Assembly: GCA_016861025.1 (NCBI GenBank)
Contig: BOKO01000015.1
Span: 1 to 64,000, forward strand
Length of the DNA stretch: 64,000 bases
Source of the DNA: Chloroflexota bacterium
Lineage (GTDB): Bacteria; Chloroflexota; Anaerolineae; Caldilineales; Caldilineaceae
Direction: 5' to 3'
Shown: positions 19,652 to 34,783 of the stretch, in pieces
Numbering within the stretch: position 1 is the stretch's first letter
How the letters are laid out: the number at the start of each line of letters is the position of its first letter
The notes under the pieces: generated by a model
What the model was told of the DNA's origin: nothing
The model's input: the letters and a program-made list of their open reading frames with translations, nothing else
Database searches by the model: none
Program-made: the position numbers and the translations under genes

Positions 19652-21328
19652 ATGTCGAAATTACCAACCATCCTGCTTGCCATGATTGCAGCGCTAGGGT
19701 TGATGTGGTTGTCGGCTGGCAGTGTCCACGCTGCAGACGCAACCTGCACCGGTTCGCTTGGTGCACAACATTTCGAGAATCTGGAAGTTCCGGCGGGTGC
19801 GACATGCACGCTCAACGGCACGCGCATCGACGGCAATATCAAGGTTTACAACAACGCCACATTGCTGGCGAACAGCGTCACCGTCGGCGGCAACGTCCAG
19901 GCGGAAGGCGCCGCCAACGTCACTGTCAGCAGCAACTCGACCGTCGGCGGCAGCATCCAGGTCAAGCAGGGCGGCGGCGCTACGGTCAACCAGGTGCAGG
20001 TCAACGGCGACATTCAGTTGGAGTCGAACCGCGCAGCGTTGACGGTTGCCTTCAACCGTGTCGGCGGCAACGTTCAGGTCTTCCAGAACAGCGGCGGCGC
20101 AACCATCAATGACAACATCATCAACGGCAACCTGCAATGCAAGCAGAACAACCCGCCGCCCACCGGCGCACGCAATCAGGCTGCCAGCTACGAGGATCAA
20201 TGCGCCGGCTTCGCCGGTTCACCCACAACGCCGACGCCCGGCGTCACACCCACACCCACTCCCACGCCTACGCCCACCACGGTTCCGGGCGGCAGCGGTG
20301 TCTGCAACGGCATTATCGGCGCACAACGATTCGAGAACCTGGACGTACCCGCAGGCGCAAGCTGTATACTCAACCGCACGATTGTGGATGGCAACATTAA
20401 AGTCTTCAACAACGCCACCCTGCTCGCCGTCGAAGTGACGGTCGGCGGCAACATCCAGGCGGAAAGCGCGGCTGCCGTGACGGTCAACAACAACTCGACC
20501 GTCGGCGGCAGCATCCAGGTCAAACAGGGTGGCTCCGCGACCGTCGATCAGGTGCGCGTCAACGGCGACATTCAGTTGGAGTCGAACCGCAGCGCGCTGA
20601 TCGTCACATTCAACCGGGTCGGCGGCAACATCCAGATATTCTCGAACAGCGCGCTGGCGACAATCATCGATAATGTGATCGACGGCAACCTGCAGTGCAA
20701 GCAGAACACCCCACCGCCGGTCGGCGGACGCAACCAGGCTGCCAGCTATGAGGATCAGTGCGCCGGCTTCGCCGGTGAGCCAACGACGCCGCCGGCGCCG
20801 ACGCCTGGCGCCAACGGCGTCGAATGCCGCACCACCATCGGCGCACAACAAGTTGTAAATTTGATTGTGCCAAGCAACGCCAGCTGCATCCTGCATGGTA
20901 CACAAGTCGTCGGCAATGTAACGATCGGCGCCGGCGCCACGCTGCAGGCAAGCTCGCTGGTGGTCAGCGGCGACATCGTGGCGCAGGGCGCGGCTGTGGT
21001 GACAGTCAACAACAACTCAACGGTGGGTGGTGGAATCCTATTGCGCGAAGGCGGCAGCGCCACTGTCGATCTCGTGCAGGTCAGCAACGATCTGCAGATC
21101 GAGTCCTACCAAAGTGTATTGAGTGTCACGCGCAACCGCGTTGGCGGCAGCGTACGCGCTGTGGACAACCGCGCCGGGCTGGTCGTGCGCAACAATTCGG
21201 TCGATGGCGTGTTGCAGTGCAGCGGCAACCTGCTCGTCCCCATCAGTGACGCCAACCAGGCTGCCAGCCTGGAAGATCAGTGCGCTGCACTCAATCTGAG
21301 ACTATACCTGCCCGCTATTGCCCGTTAG
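19652..21328 (+). CDS. Secreted triple-repeat beta-helix protein with Thr/Pro linkers
   Basis: The 558-residue protein has a signal peptide (about 1-29, cleavage after VHA) and three homologous units of about 155-165 residues. Each begins IGAQ-x-F/V-x-NL-x-VP-x-A-x-C, runs through short valine/glycine/asparagine rungs (NSTVGGSIQVKQGG; VNGDIQLESNR) and ends NQAAS-x-EDQCA. The units are joined by TPTPTPTP and PTTPPAPTPG linkers. The rung pattern indicates a right-handed beta-solenoid; bactofilin-like coils look similar but are cytoplasmic. One Cys pair per unit could form disulfides. The extreme C-terminus is RLYLPAIAR, resembling a terminal YLPxxxR sequence that I recall from exported Chloroflexota proteins. 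Probably a surface or matrix protein; function unknown. Confidence 0.75.
   Translation: MSKLPTILLAMIAALGLMWLSAGSVHAADATCTGSLGAQHFENLEVPAGATCTLNGTRIDGNIKVYNNATLLANSVTVGGNVQAEGAANVTVSSNSTVGGSIQVKQGGGATVNQVQVNGDIQLESNRAALTVAFNRVGGNVQVFQNSGGATINDNIINGNLQCKQNNPPPTGARNQAASYEDQCAGFAGSPTTPTPGVTPTPTPTPTPTTVPGGSGVCNGIIGAQRFENLDVPAGASCILNRTIVDGNIKVFNNATLLAVEVTVGGNIQAESAAAVTVNNNSTVGGSIQVKQGGSATVDQVRVNGDIQLESNRSALIVTFNRVGGNIQIFSNSALATIIDNVIDGNLQCKQNTPPPVGGRNQAASYEDQCAGFAGEPTTPPAPTPGANGVECRTTIGAQQVVNLIVPSNASCILHGTQVVGNVTIGAGATLQASSLVVSGDIVAQGAAVVTVNNNSTVGGGILLREGGSATVDLVQVSNDLQIESYQSVLSVTRNRVGGSVRAVDNRAGLVVRNNSVDGVLQCSGNLLVPISDANQAASLEDQCAALNLRLYLPAIAR
19745..21290 (+). repeat. Three tandem coding repeats of about 0.47 kb
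   Basis: Units lie at about 19745-20219, 20302-20778 and 20830-21290. Units 1 and 2 are near-identical over long stretches (for example GACCGTCGGCGGCAGCATCC in both), whereas unit 3 has diverged. This fits an old duplication followed by a recent one or by gene conversion. Confidence 0.8.
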
Positions 21329-21397
21329 GATTTGCCCCTCTCGTTAGCGGCCGCACTGAAGAATGTGAGCGAAACGACAAGAACAACGATGACGCAA

Positions 21398-21428
21398 TCT
21401 TCCAGAAAGCGAGCAGCTTCCTGGAAGA
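21398..21428. repeat. TCTTCCAG palindrome, copy 1
   Basis: TCTTCCAG (21398-21405) and CTGGAAGA (21421-21428) are perfect inverted repeats; the inner AAGC and GCTT extend the stem. It lies 15 nt upstream of a TATAAT hexamer (21444-21449) and downstream of the beta-helix gene. A closely related, longer copy is at 54944-54989. Confidence 0.6.
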
Positions 21429-21490
21429 TTGTCTTTGCTGTGCTATAATCCGGGCGTGAGTGGCAATAAAATGCGAGCAGGGAGTGATCG

Positions 21491-21516
21491 ATGAAAACCC
21501 TGGAATTAGACAAAGC

Positions 21517-21520
<4 letters not shown>
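21491..21520 (+). CDS. Nine-codon leader peptide coupled to the lipoprotein gene
   Basis: ATG at 21491 follows AGGGAGTGATCG and encodes MKTLELDKA before TGA at 21518-21520. The stop overlaps the ATG of the lipoprotein gene in ATGA. The Shine-Dalgarno belongs to this short frame, not to the lipoprotein start, which has no good site of its own. A TATAAT hexamer at 21444-21449 could be the -10 element, but no good -35 is present. The simplest reading is a translational-coupling leader. Confidence 0.5.
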
Positions 21521-22832
<1,312 letters not shown>

Positions 22833-22836
<4 letters not shown>

Positions 22837-23792
22837 ATCAGGTTGCCGTCCAATCCTCGCTCACCTACAATGCTTCGGTTCAGCACGCCGCTGTTTGGGG
22901 GCCATTTGCCGCCGACGTGCTGGCGCTTGCCGACGTCGACCGCGTCGATTTCTTGCAGCGCATGACGACCAACGACATCAAACGGCTGCGGCCCGGCGAA
23001 AGCTGCGTCACGGTGCTAACCAGCCCAACCGCAAAAATCGTTCACGTCTTTACAGTCATGGCGGATGCAGATGTTCTCTGGTTGCTGCCTGCGTCAGGCG
23101 ACGGCGCAGCGCTCGAACGTCATTTACGCAGTCAGATTTTCTTTATGGACAAGGTGCGCGTCTTCAGGCCAGATGCGCCGTTCAGTCGGCTACGCGTGGT
23201 CGGACCTCACGCAGCACGGGTGATTGAAGCGACGGGCATTCCATCGTTGCCACCTCTTCTAGACGACGGCTGGGTGCGCATTGGCGAAAGCATCGTCTTG
23301 CACCAGGACCGCTATGATTTGCCTGGCTACGAACTGCTTGTCCCATCCGCCAGCGCCGAAGAATGGCGCTCCAGGCTTGATATTGGCGCGCTCGATGAGG
23401 CAACCTACACTGCGCGGCGCATCGAGCTAGGGCGACCTGCACCCGGCGCCGAACTCACCGGCGAATACAACCCGTTGGAAGCTGGTATGGCGTGGGCGTG
23501 CGCCGACAACAAAGGCTGCTACACCGGACAAGAGATCATCGCCCGCCAGCTCACCTACGACAAGGTCACGCGCACGCTGGTTGGCTTGCGCGCCGCAACG
23601 CAGCTTATCGCAGGCGCTGTCGTTGAGGCGGAGGGGCGCGAGATTGGACGCGTGACCAGCGCCGCCTTCAGCCCGGCGTTGCAGGCGCCGGTGGCGCTCG
23701 CCATCCTTAAGCGTCCCTACAACGCTGCGGGAACCGCAGTTGTCGTTAACGGAGTTGAGGCAACGGTGACGACGCTGCCCTTTGTCGGCTAA
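22833..23792 (+). CDS. ygfZ: YgfZ/GcvT-like folate-binding protein
   Basis: YgfZ-type proteins bind tetrahydrofolate and assist assembly or repair of certain iron-sulfur enzymes. The 319-residue protein has the aminomethyltransferase fold, with DFLQRMTTNDI near the N-terminus and the diagnostic KGCYTGQE (227-234, Cys229), which separates YgfZ from the glycine-cleavage T protein. ELTGEYNPLEAGM just before it is the usual folate-site lead-in. The ATG overlaps the lipoprotein stop by 4 nt. A perfect bidirectional terminator follows 97 nt downstream. Confidence 0.92.
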
Positions 23793-23888
23793 GAAAGCTT
23801 TGCGGTAAGGCGCACCCTTACAATTGTCTATGCGGGCAGGTGCAACGCCTTGTCCTCCCCACGGATGATTGAAAAAAGACGCTTACAC

Positions 23889-23919
23889 AAAAAGGATGGC
23901 CGCTAAGGCCATCCTTTTT
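23889..23919. terminator. Bidirectional intrinsic terminator
   Basis: AAAAAGGATGGCC (23889-23901), loop GCTAA, GGCCATCCTTTTT (23907-23919): a perfect 13-bp stem with A- and T-tracts on the two sides. It separates the rightward ygfZ transcript from the leftward LysM gene ending at 24055 and can serve both. Confidence 0.93.
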
Positions 23920-24054
23920 AGAAGTTTCACTCTACTGACGTCGCTTTACTCTGCGCCCATCATTGCCCATTCGAAGGCGCGTCGTTGGTGCAGCGACCTG
24001 GTTAGCAGTCGGTCAACGCACTGTTGCCCGACAGTGCATTGACCGACTTCTTGC

Positions 24055-25011
24055 CTACAATCTGGCGTAGCGCACATAGATCACGGCAACGCCACCCTCC
24101 TGGAAATATTCGACGCGGATCGTGTGCCAGCCGGTTCCCAACGTGATGTCGCCAAAGACGCTCAATGCCGGCCCCACTCGCCATGCATCGACAACGAGCT
24201 GATCGTTGACAAAGATGCGCACACCGTCATCGGTCGTGGCAAAGAAACGATAGGTTCCGGCTGTCAGCCAGGTGGTCTGATGCCACTTCACACTGAAGTT
24301 GGTTCCCGGCATGCCGCCGCCTGGCCCCCATGTGCCCCAATCGAACGCAATTGCATTATCCTGCCGCACAAATGCAGGCGGGGGCGAGAAGTTCTGATTG
24401 GGATAATACTCACCCATCCATACACCATGCACCGGTGGTGGCGGTGGCGGTGGTGGTGGAGGCGGCGGTGGTGGCGGCGGCGGTGGTGGCGGCGGTGGCG
24501 GCGGTGGTGGAGGTGGCGGCGGCGGGTACCATCCACCGGGGATACAAAGCCGCGTGCCAGCGACGATGTGATTCCAGTTCCATATTCCGTTGCACTGTGC
24601 GATTGCCTGCATACTGACGCCATACCAGCGTGCAATGCTGCTCAGCGTCTCGCCATGGCGAACATAATGCCAGGTTCGACATGCACAGCCAGGCCCAGGT
24701 TGTGGGCCTCCTCCAGGAATGCATAACCGCTGCCCTGCATAGATGCGATTAGGATTCCAGATATTGTTAGCCTGCATGATGGCCTGAACGGTGGTGCCAT
24801 AGCGTGCAGCGATGCCGGAGAGGGTCTCTCCATGACGCACGATATGGTAGCAGGTGCAACCCCACCCTGACTGCACTGTGGACTGTGCCGCCGATTCAGG
24901 AGGCGCTGCCAACGCCGCACCTGGTAGCAACACGCCAAGCAGAGTCAGCACCATCACAAAGGCCAGCACGGCGCGCCAGACGCGGCGCAACGATGCTGGG
25001 AAAAACTTCAT
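24055..25011 (-). CDS. Secreted LysM protein with polyproline rod and PA14-like domain
   Basis: The 318-residue protein has a signal peptide (about 1-36, ending GAALAA), two LysM domains (about 54-100 and 113-158; both HGETLS-x-IA-x-x-YG and RLCIPGG) that bind peptidoglycan or other GlcNAc polymers, an unbroken run of 31 prolines (163-193), and a C-terminal PA14/GLEYA-type beta-barrel (about 197-318). The barrel shows YRFFATTDDGVRIFVND and GWHTIRVEYFQEGG, a typical glycan-binding fold. The extended proline rod would hold the PA14 domain off the wall. A strong AAAGGAG precedes the ATG. It stands alone between the terminator and the beta-CASP gene. Confidence 0.9.
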   Translation of the reverse strand: MKFFPASLRRVWRAVLAFVMVLTLLGVLLPGAALAAPPESAAQSTVQSGWGCTCYHIVRHGETLSGIAARYGTTVQAIMQANNIWNPNRIYAGQRLCIPGGGPQPGPGCACRTWHYVRHGETLSSIARWYGVSMQAIAQCNGIWNWNHIVAGTRLCIPGGWYPPPPPPPPPPPPPPPPPPPPPPPPPPPPPPPVHGVWMGEYYPNQNFSPPPAFVRQDNAIAFDWGTWGPGGGMPGTNFSVKWHQTTWLTAGTYRFFATTDDGVRIFVNDQLVVDAWRVGPALSVFGDITLGTGWHTIRVEYFQEGGVAVIYVRYARL

Positions 25012-25167
25012 AGCGACAACTCCTTTCCTTGACTACAAGACGAGATACTCTGTTGTTCGGACAGATTTATGTTCCAACGTAACCAGCGCTGCATTTCACG
25101 AAGGGCCAATTCACAGATGCTGCGCCGGATCACCGTCGAACTCTTTCCAATCAGGCAAAACGCCTGT

Positions 25168-26575
<1,408 letters not shown>

Positions 26576-26682
26576 AACGACGATGTTCCTTTCCGACGAC
26601 AGCATCAGTTGTCAGAAAAGCTGCTGTCGCCGTCACAACGTAGCAAGAATGTTTGCCACGCGCGTTGTTATTCCTTCTGCAT

Positions 26683-26710
26683 ATTGTAATGCATTTTGAA
26701 ATAAGTTCAA
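26683..26710 (-). promoter_or_regulatory. Candidate promoter of the beta-CASP gene
   Basis: On the minus strand TTGAAC (26705-26710) and TACAAT (26683-26688) are 16 nt apart in a strongly AT-rich stretch (26680-26780) unlike its surroundings. This would give a leader of about 100 nt. No equally good pair was seen for the divergent gene at 26785. Confidence 0.45.
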
Positions 26711-26784
26711 CCCCCAAAATTTCATTTTTGCTATTTTTCTGCTGATTTTTGCAAAAAATGCGTCTTTTTATGTAGGTTGAAGCG

Positions 26785-27420
26785 ATGAAGACACCGGTGG
26801 CTGCTTGTTTTTCCAGCGTTTCGCTTGTGATCGCCGTGGTCTACAGCCTGGTTTTGATGCGACCAGGGCTGCGCCTGGTCGGCGTTTCGTTTCCGCGGCA
26901 GGCGTGGATCGCCGAGAATTCGCTGTTGTGGAGCCTGGGGCTTTGGCTATGGCTGGCTGCGTTTTTTTGTTGGATGTGGGTGATGGTTTCGCTGATGTGG
27001 ACATATCTGCCCGCCCATCGGGTTGCGTCGATGTTGCAGTTGGGGTTGCTGGTCATCAGCGCGACGCTGGCGACCACGGGCGTGGCGACATGGATGGCGG
27101 CGCCGCCGACAATTCTGCCGATGCGTTCGGTCAACGAGCTGCTGCCGCTGGTGGATAGCCTGGCGCTGGGTTTGTTTGGCGTCAGCGCACTGATAAGCGG
27201 CGTTGTGATGATCTGGGTGGCTGTTGATCTGATGCGAGATAGCCCGCTGCGTCGCGGCTGGCTGGGGCTGCTGCTGATAGCGGGTGCGCTGCTGGCGCCG
27301 TCGCCGTTTCTATTGCCGTATCCCTGGCATCTGCTGGCGGCGGCGGGTTGTTGGCTGGGGTGGGCGCTGCACCTGGCGTGGATGCGGCGCCTGCCCGACA
27401 CGCCTCTGGAATTTCGTTGA
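26785..27420 (+). CDS. Uncharacterised five- to six-span membrane protein
   Basis: The 211-residue product has hydrophobic segments at about residues 8-27, 45-72, 83-105, 130-152, 160-180 and 180-198, few charges and many tryptophans. I recognise no family. The codon usage and base composition match the neighbours, so it is probably a genuine gene. It ends 4 nt before the 3' end of ppk on the other strand, with no visible terminator between them. Confidence 0.6.
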   Translation: MKTPVAACFSSVSLVIAVVYSLVLMRPGLRLVGVSFPRQAWIAENSLLWSLGLWLWLAAFFCWMWVMVSLMWTYLPAHRVASMLQLGLLVISATLATTGVATWMAAPPTILPMRSVNELLPLVDSLALGLFGVSALISGVVMIWVAVDLMRDSPLRRGWLGLLLIAGALLAPSPFLLPYPWHLLAAAGCWLGWALHLAWMRRLPDTPLEFR

Positions 27421-27424
27421 GCAG

Positions 27425-29875
<2,451 letters not shown>

Positions 29876-30080
29876 GGACAATCCTCCTGAACCAGGCGCG
29901 CCAGACAATCGGGAAAATTTGATGGAACGCAAGTCTACCCTACTCTGACGAGGATGTCCAGCGTGATCAGATCATTTTGGTTGGAATTCGGCGTTGGCGG
30001 TAGACTACGATGAGTGAAGCAGCAAGAGGGCTGCGAAAACAACGAACGCGCCCACGGGCGAATGTAGAAAGGCTTCCATC

Positions 30081-31133
30081 ATGTTCGAAATAATCGGTGT
30101 GATCATGCAGTTTTTGCCGGTGATTGTCATTCTGTTTGTGGCGAATCTGGCACAGAAGCTGCGCGCCGAGGAGCAGCCCTACATGCCTCTGGCGGCGCTT
30201 GCCTATCTGATGCTGGCGTTGATCTATGCGGCGCTGGCGTTGGTAGGATTTGTTGCGCTGTTGGCGCCGTCGCTGGCGCAATCGCAGCCCGATCTACAGT
30301 TGGAGACGTTGGCTCCGATCCAATCATGGGCGTGGTTGAGTTGGGGCGTACTGATCCCATCCCTGGTTGGGTTGCTGCTCTTGCTCAAGCCCGTTCGCCG
30401 TGCGCTCGCAAACTTGCTGGCAATCGACGTTGACAACCCGCTGCACGCCGTCAGCCTGTCGATGAGCATGTTCATCCCGATCTATCTCGCCATCACGCTT
30501 GGCATCGGTCTCGAAAATCTGTCGACGCAGATCGCGGCGCGCGCCGAAGAAACGGGCCAGCCGCCGGTGACAATTGGTTTTTTGTGGGTGCAGACTGCGC
30601 TGTTTGTCATCATTGCGTTGATCGGCGTCGGCTGGTTGACGCGACGTTCGCTGCGTCAGGCGCTGGAACGGCTGAACATCGTCAAGCCGAGCGCTCGCGA
30701 GGTTGCGATTGCCGTGGGTTGGGCGCTGGTGATGGTGCCAACGGTGATGGCGCTCGAGGCTGTCACGCGTGCGCTCGGCGTCGGCATCGACGCCGATGTC
30801 GAATCCTTGACCGAACAGTTGATCGGTGCGCTCTTTGAAAGTCCGTGGGGCATCATCTCGATCGGGCTGGCGGCGGGCATCGGCGAGGAGGCGCTCTTCC
30901 GTGGCGCAATGCAGCTACGCTTTGGGTTGATCTTGACGTCGCTGCTCTTTGCGCTCGTGCACAGCAACTATGGCGTCAGCCTGGCGACACTGGTTGTGTT
31001 TTTGCTAGGTCTCATGCTCGGCTATCTGCGCATACGCTACAACACCTCGACCGCAATGATCGCCCACGCCGTCTACAACATAACGCTGGCGACGCTGGCA
31101 GTCGTTGCTGCGCAGTTTCTCAACAGTCAATAG
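30081..31133 (+). CDS. CPBP-family intramembrane glutamic protease
   Basis: The 350-residue membrane protein has about eight helices. The C-terminal Abi/CPBP domain shows GIGEEALFRGAMQLRFG (Glu269, Glu270, Arg274) and a later ALVHSNYG (His294), the motifs of CAAX-protease-like and bacteriocin-processing enzymes. Members cleave or process membrane-proximal peptides, but substrates in this phylum are unknown. It has AAAGG before the ATG and is followed 12 nt later by an MFS transporter, so the two probably share a transcript. Confidence 0.85.
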   Translation: MFEIIGVIMQFLPVIVILFVANLAQKLRAEEQPYMPLAALAYLMLALIYAALALVGFVALLAPSLAQSQPDLQLETLAPIQSWAWLSWGVLIPSLVGLLLLLKPVRRALANLLAIDVDNPLHAVSLSMSMFIPIYLAITLGIGLENLSTQIAARAEETGQPPVTIGFLWVQTALFVIIALIGVGWLTRRSLRQALERLNIVKPSAREVAIAVGWALVMVPTVMALEAVTRALGVGIDADVESLTEQLIGALFESPWGIISIGLAAGIGEEALFRGAMQLRFGLILTSLLFALVHSNYGVSLATLVVFLLGLMLGYLRIRYNTSTAMIAHAVYNITLATLAVVAAQFLNSQ

Positions 31134-31145
31134 ATCGGCGTTGGC

Positions 31146-32420
<1,275 letters not shown>

Positions 32421-32741
32421 CGCTCGTGCGCGGCGACGCCATCATCTCGGCGACCGTGTCGCGCCAGGCAGCGTAGTGCGCAGTCTCCTTGTGGCGCGCC
32501 GGGTCATCGGGCGTGCGGTATACCTCGACCAGCACAAAATGCGCCGGGTCGGCGTGATCCTGGATCACATCGAAGCGCGCAATGCCCGGCTCCAGCGCGC
32601 TGTTGCGCGCATTCTCCAGCGTGGCGGCGATGAAAGCGTCGATGAATTCGGGTTTGACGTGGACGTCGACGTGGACGATGAGCATAGTGTGTGAATCTCC
32701 TCTGCGTTCGGCGCCGCTAAGCGCCGTTCCTGCACTGACCG

Positions 32742-33749
32742 TTAGAATTTTTCAAACTTCAAAGTATCCATGACTTCTCTGGTTAGCGGCAAGTCCTGGA
32801 GATATGTTTCGGGCGGCGTTGGCTGAGTTGATTTTGGAGTTGATGAATTGCCTGAAGGGGGTTGCGGTTGTGAGGATGGCAGGGGTGACGGCGGGGTGGC
32901 TTGTTGCCGAATCGTTGTGTCGCCTCTATGGAGATAGACGTCGGGTTGGACAGTTCCACTGCTAAAAATGGCGTGCAGTTCTGCGGATGGATTTTGAATC
33001 AAATAAAACAATTGGACAAGGCCGGTTTCCGACATTTCAGGAGCGGCTTTTCGCACACGTTCAATAAATGTAGACCTGGATGTGCTGTCGAGGTCGCTGG
33101 TGATGTATGTCGTATACGCATCCACGATAGCCGTAGGGAGCTGCAACCCACCCACTACCAGGGGCGCGGATTTCAAATCAATCCCGTGTTTCGCCAACTC
33201 CTTTTGCGCGCGTTCTCCAAGCATCTTGCGCAATTCAATTCCTTTTTCGCCGCCAAATGGGCTAAAGAGCCTGGAAATATCTGCGCGCTGCGGCGGTTTT
33301 TCGTTCTGGTGGTCGTTCTTTGGCTCTGTTTTCTCGGCTTTATTATTGGAAGGTTCCAACTCTTCAATAATTTCTTGAAACAATTGTTTGAAGATTGTGA
33401 TTTGCTGTTCTTTGCGTTCAGCATCTGAGTAGTAAAACTCGTCTTTTGCCATTTGTGTTGGGTCCAGTCGATAAGTGTAACGCAAATTGACAGTCACCGG
33501 CAGACCACCATGCGTGAAGACGTTTGGCACCGGAATCGTAGCCTCGCGTTGCCGCACCATGATCTTTGTGACCTCCTCCTCAAAAGGCCACAAAATATAG
33601 GGGCCTGGCTCGACCACCCTGGAATGGCGATTCATCCACTGGATGACGACGACATGACCTTCCTCCACCGTTCTGATACGTTTGAGCAGCCAGATTGCAA
33701 GCGCTGCCAGCGCGATGAAAAACAGCAATGAGATGATGAGATTTTCCAT
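32742..33749 (-). CDS. SPFH/band-7-like membrane protein
   Basis: The 335-residue protein has an N-terminal membrane helix (about 4-22), then an SPFH-type domain: VEEGHVVVIQWMNRHSRVVEPGPYILWPFEE, split here by normal family motifs such as EPGPYIL and later the strand REATIPVPNVFTHGGLPVTVNLRYTYRLDP. A charged helical region (about 130-260) has an unusual Glu/Asn/Lys insertion around 140-160, and the C-terminus is Pro/Ser/Thr-rich. SPFH proteins oligomerise as cage-like rings on membranes. AAGGTG precedes the ATG, 11 nt after the AAA ATPase gene, so it is the last clear member of the signalling operon. Confidence 0.75.
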   Translation of the reverse strand: MENLIISLLFFIALAALAIWLLKRIRTVEEGHVVVIQWMNRHSRVVEPGPYILWPFEEEVTKIMVRQREATIPVPNVFTHGGLPVTVNLRYTYRLDPTQMAKDEFYYSDAERKEQQITIFKQLFQEIIEELEPSNNKAEKTEPKNDHQNEKPPQRADISRLFSPFGGEKGIELRKMLGERAQKELAKHGIDLKSAPLVVGGLQLPTAIVDAYTTYITSDLDSTSRSTFIERVRKAAPEMSETGLVQLFYLIQNPSAELHAIFSSGTVQPDVYLHRGDTTIRQQATPPSPLPSSQPQPPSGNSSTPKSTQPTPPETYLQDLPLTREVMDTLKFEKF

Positions 33750-33760
33750 AATCAGACACC

Positions 33761-34753
33761 TTACTCTAGCGCCCGGTTCTTGACAAACTCCTCAAAAACA
33801 ATTGAAAAGAAACCTGAACCTCGCTTCAACAGCCCTCGCTTTATTAGAAACTCTTTCATAGCCAGATCGGGCGGCGTTCCTTTGACAAGTTCCAGCAAGG
33901 CGAAGCGCTCTTCAGGATGAAGGTGATCCCACAGATGCTGGCATGCCTGAGCAACGCCAGAATCATGCGTGGCTAATCGAGCGATCTTCGTTGCAGGCGT
34001 ATCGAAATGCGGGCGGATCGCCGTAAAAATCGCCCTCATAATGCCGCTATGACCGCCGCTAAAGGCGCAGAGTTTTTCTCGATTCGCTGGAGAAATTGTC
34101 ATTCCGCTCTTGGCGCAAAGTGCGTCAAGCATTGCCAGCGCATCCTCCTCATTGTAGGGGCCAAGTGGATAGATCTGATCACGAACGATTTCAAACAAAC
34201 GACTCTTGACAAAAGGTTGAGTTCCTGCAACCACCTGCGGCATGCGATGCATCAACAGGACGTACACCAGATTTCCCGTCGTTCGATGGTCATCTCGCAA
34301 AATGCGCAGCGCCTCGAACAGCTCCGGCGGTTGATTTCTAGCAAGCTGCTCAAACTCATCAAGGATGAACACGATTCGTTGATTGCGTTCTCTGCAAAGC
34401 GTCTTTAGGTGGTTGCGCAGATCGTCAAAAGCCGTTTGCTCGGGGATTTTTGCAACGCGGACGCCGATCCGACGTTCAAGCGCAACAAGCGGCGACGACA
34501 GTGAGCGATAAACTTCCTCCGGTGCACCAATATCTTTCGCACAAGGAATGCCGAAGAAGTGGGTGCGATCTGCTTCTTCGCGCTTCAATAGGGCGCGTAT
34601 CTCCGGTTGTTCCAGGAAGTGCACCAGATTCGATTTGCCTACGCCAGCCAGCCCAACCAGGCAGATCGAGTTCCCCTCTTGGGTGACATCGATGATCGCC
34701 TGCACTATCTCGCGACGGTAACTAAACGGGTATCGATCCGAAATCAGAGACAT
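33761..34753 (-). CDS. AAA/STAND-like P-loop ATPase
   Basis: The 330-residue protein has a P-loop GLAGVGKSNLVH, Walker B RIVFILDEFEQ, a sensor-like region LVYVLLMHRMPQ and an Orc1/Cdc6-type lid, followed by a C-terminal part (about 260-330) with FALLELVKGTPPD and a winged-helix-like FLIKRGLLKRG. It resembles Orc1-like AAA ATPases used as NTP switches in bacterial signalling and conflict systems. The start is uncertain: ATG at 34753 or GTG at 34774. It lies 30 nt after the receiver-kinase gene and 11 nt before the SPFH gene. Confidence 0.78.
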   Translation of the reverse strand: MSLISDRYPFSYRREIVQAIIDVTQEGNSICLVGLAGVGKSNLVHFLEQPEIRALLKREEADRTHFFGIPCAKDIGAPEEVYRSLSSPLVALERRIGVRVAKIPEQTAFDDLRNHLKTLCRERNQRIVFILDEFEQLARNQPPELFEALRILRDDHRTTGNLVYVLLMHRMPQVVAGTQPFVKSRLFEIVRDQIYPLGPYNEEDALAMLDALCAKSGMTISPANREKLCAFSGGHSGIMRAIFTAIRPHFDTPATKIARLATHDSGVAQACQHLWDHLHPEERFALLELVKGTPPDLAMKEFLIKRGLLKRGSGFFSIVFEEFVKNRALE

Positions 34754-34783
34754 CAGACAATTGCACCATTCCACCCTTTCATT

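Noticed and set aside
19745..21290. Possible bactofilin cytoskeletal protein
   Set aside because: The coil pattern is similar, but a signal peptide, cysteines and Thr/Pro linkers indicate an exported protein.
24433..24525. Possible microsatellite or CRISPR-like repeat
   Set aside because: The GGTGGCGG pattern is the reverse of a mixed-codon proline run inside a gene, with no spacers.
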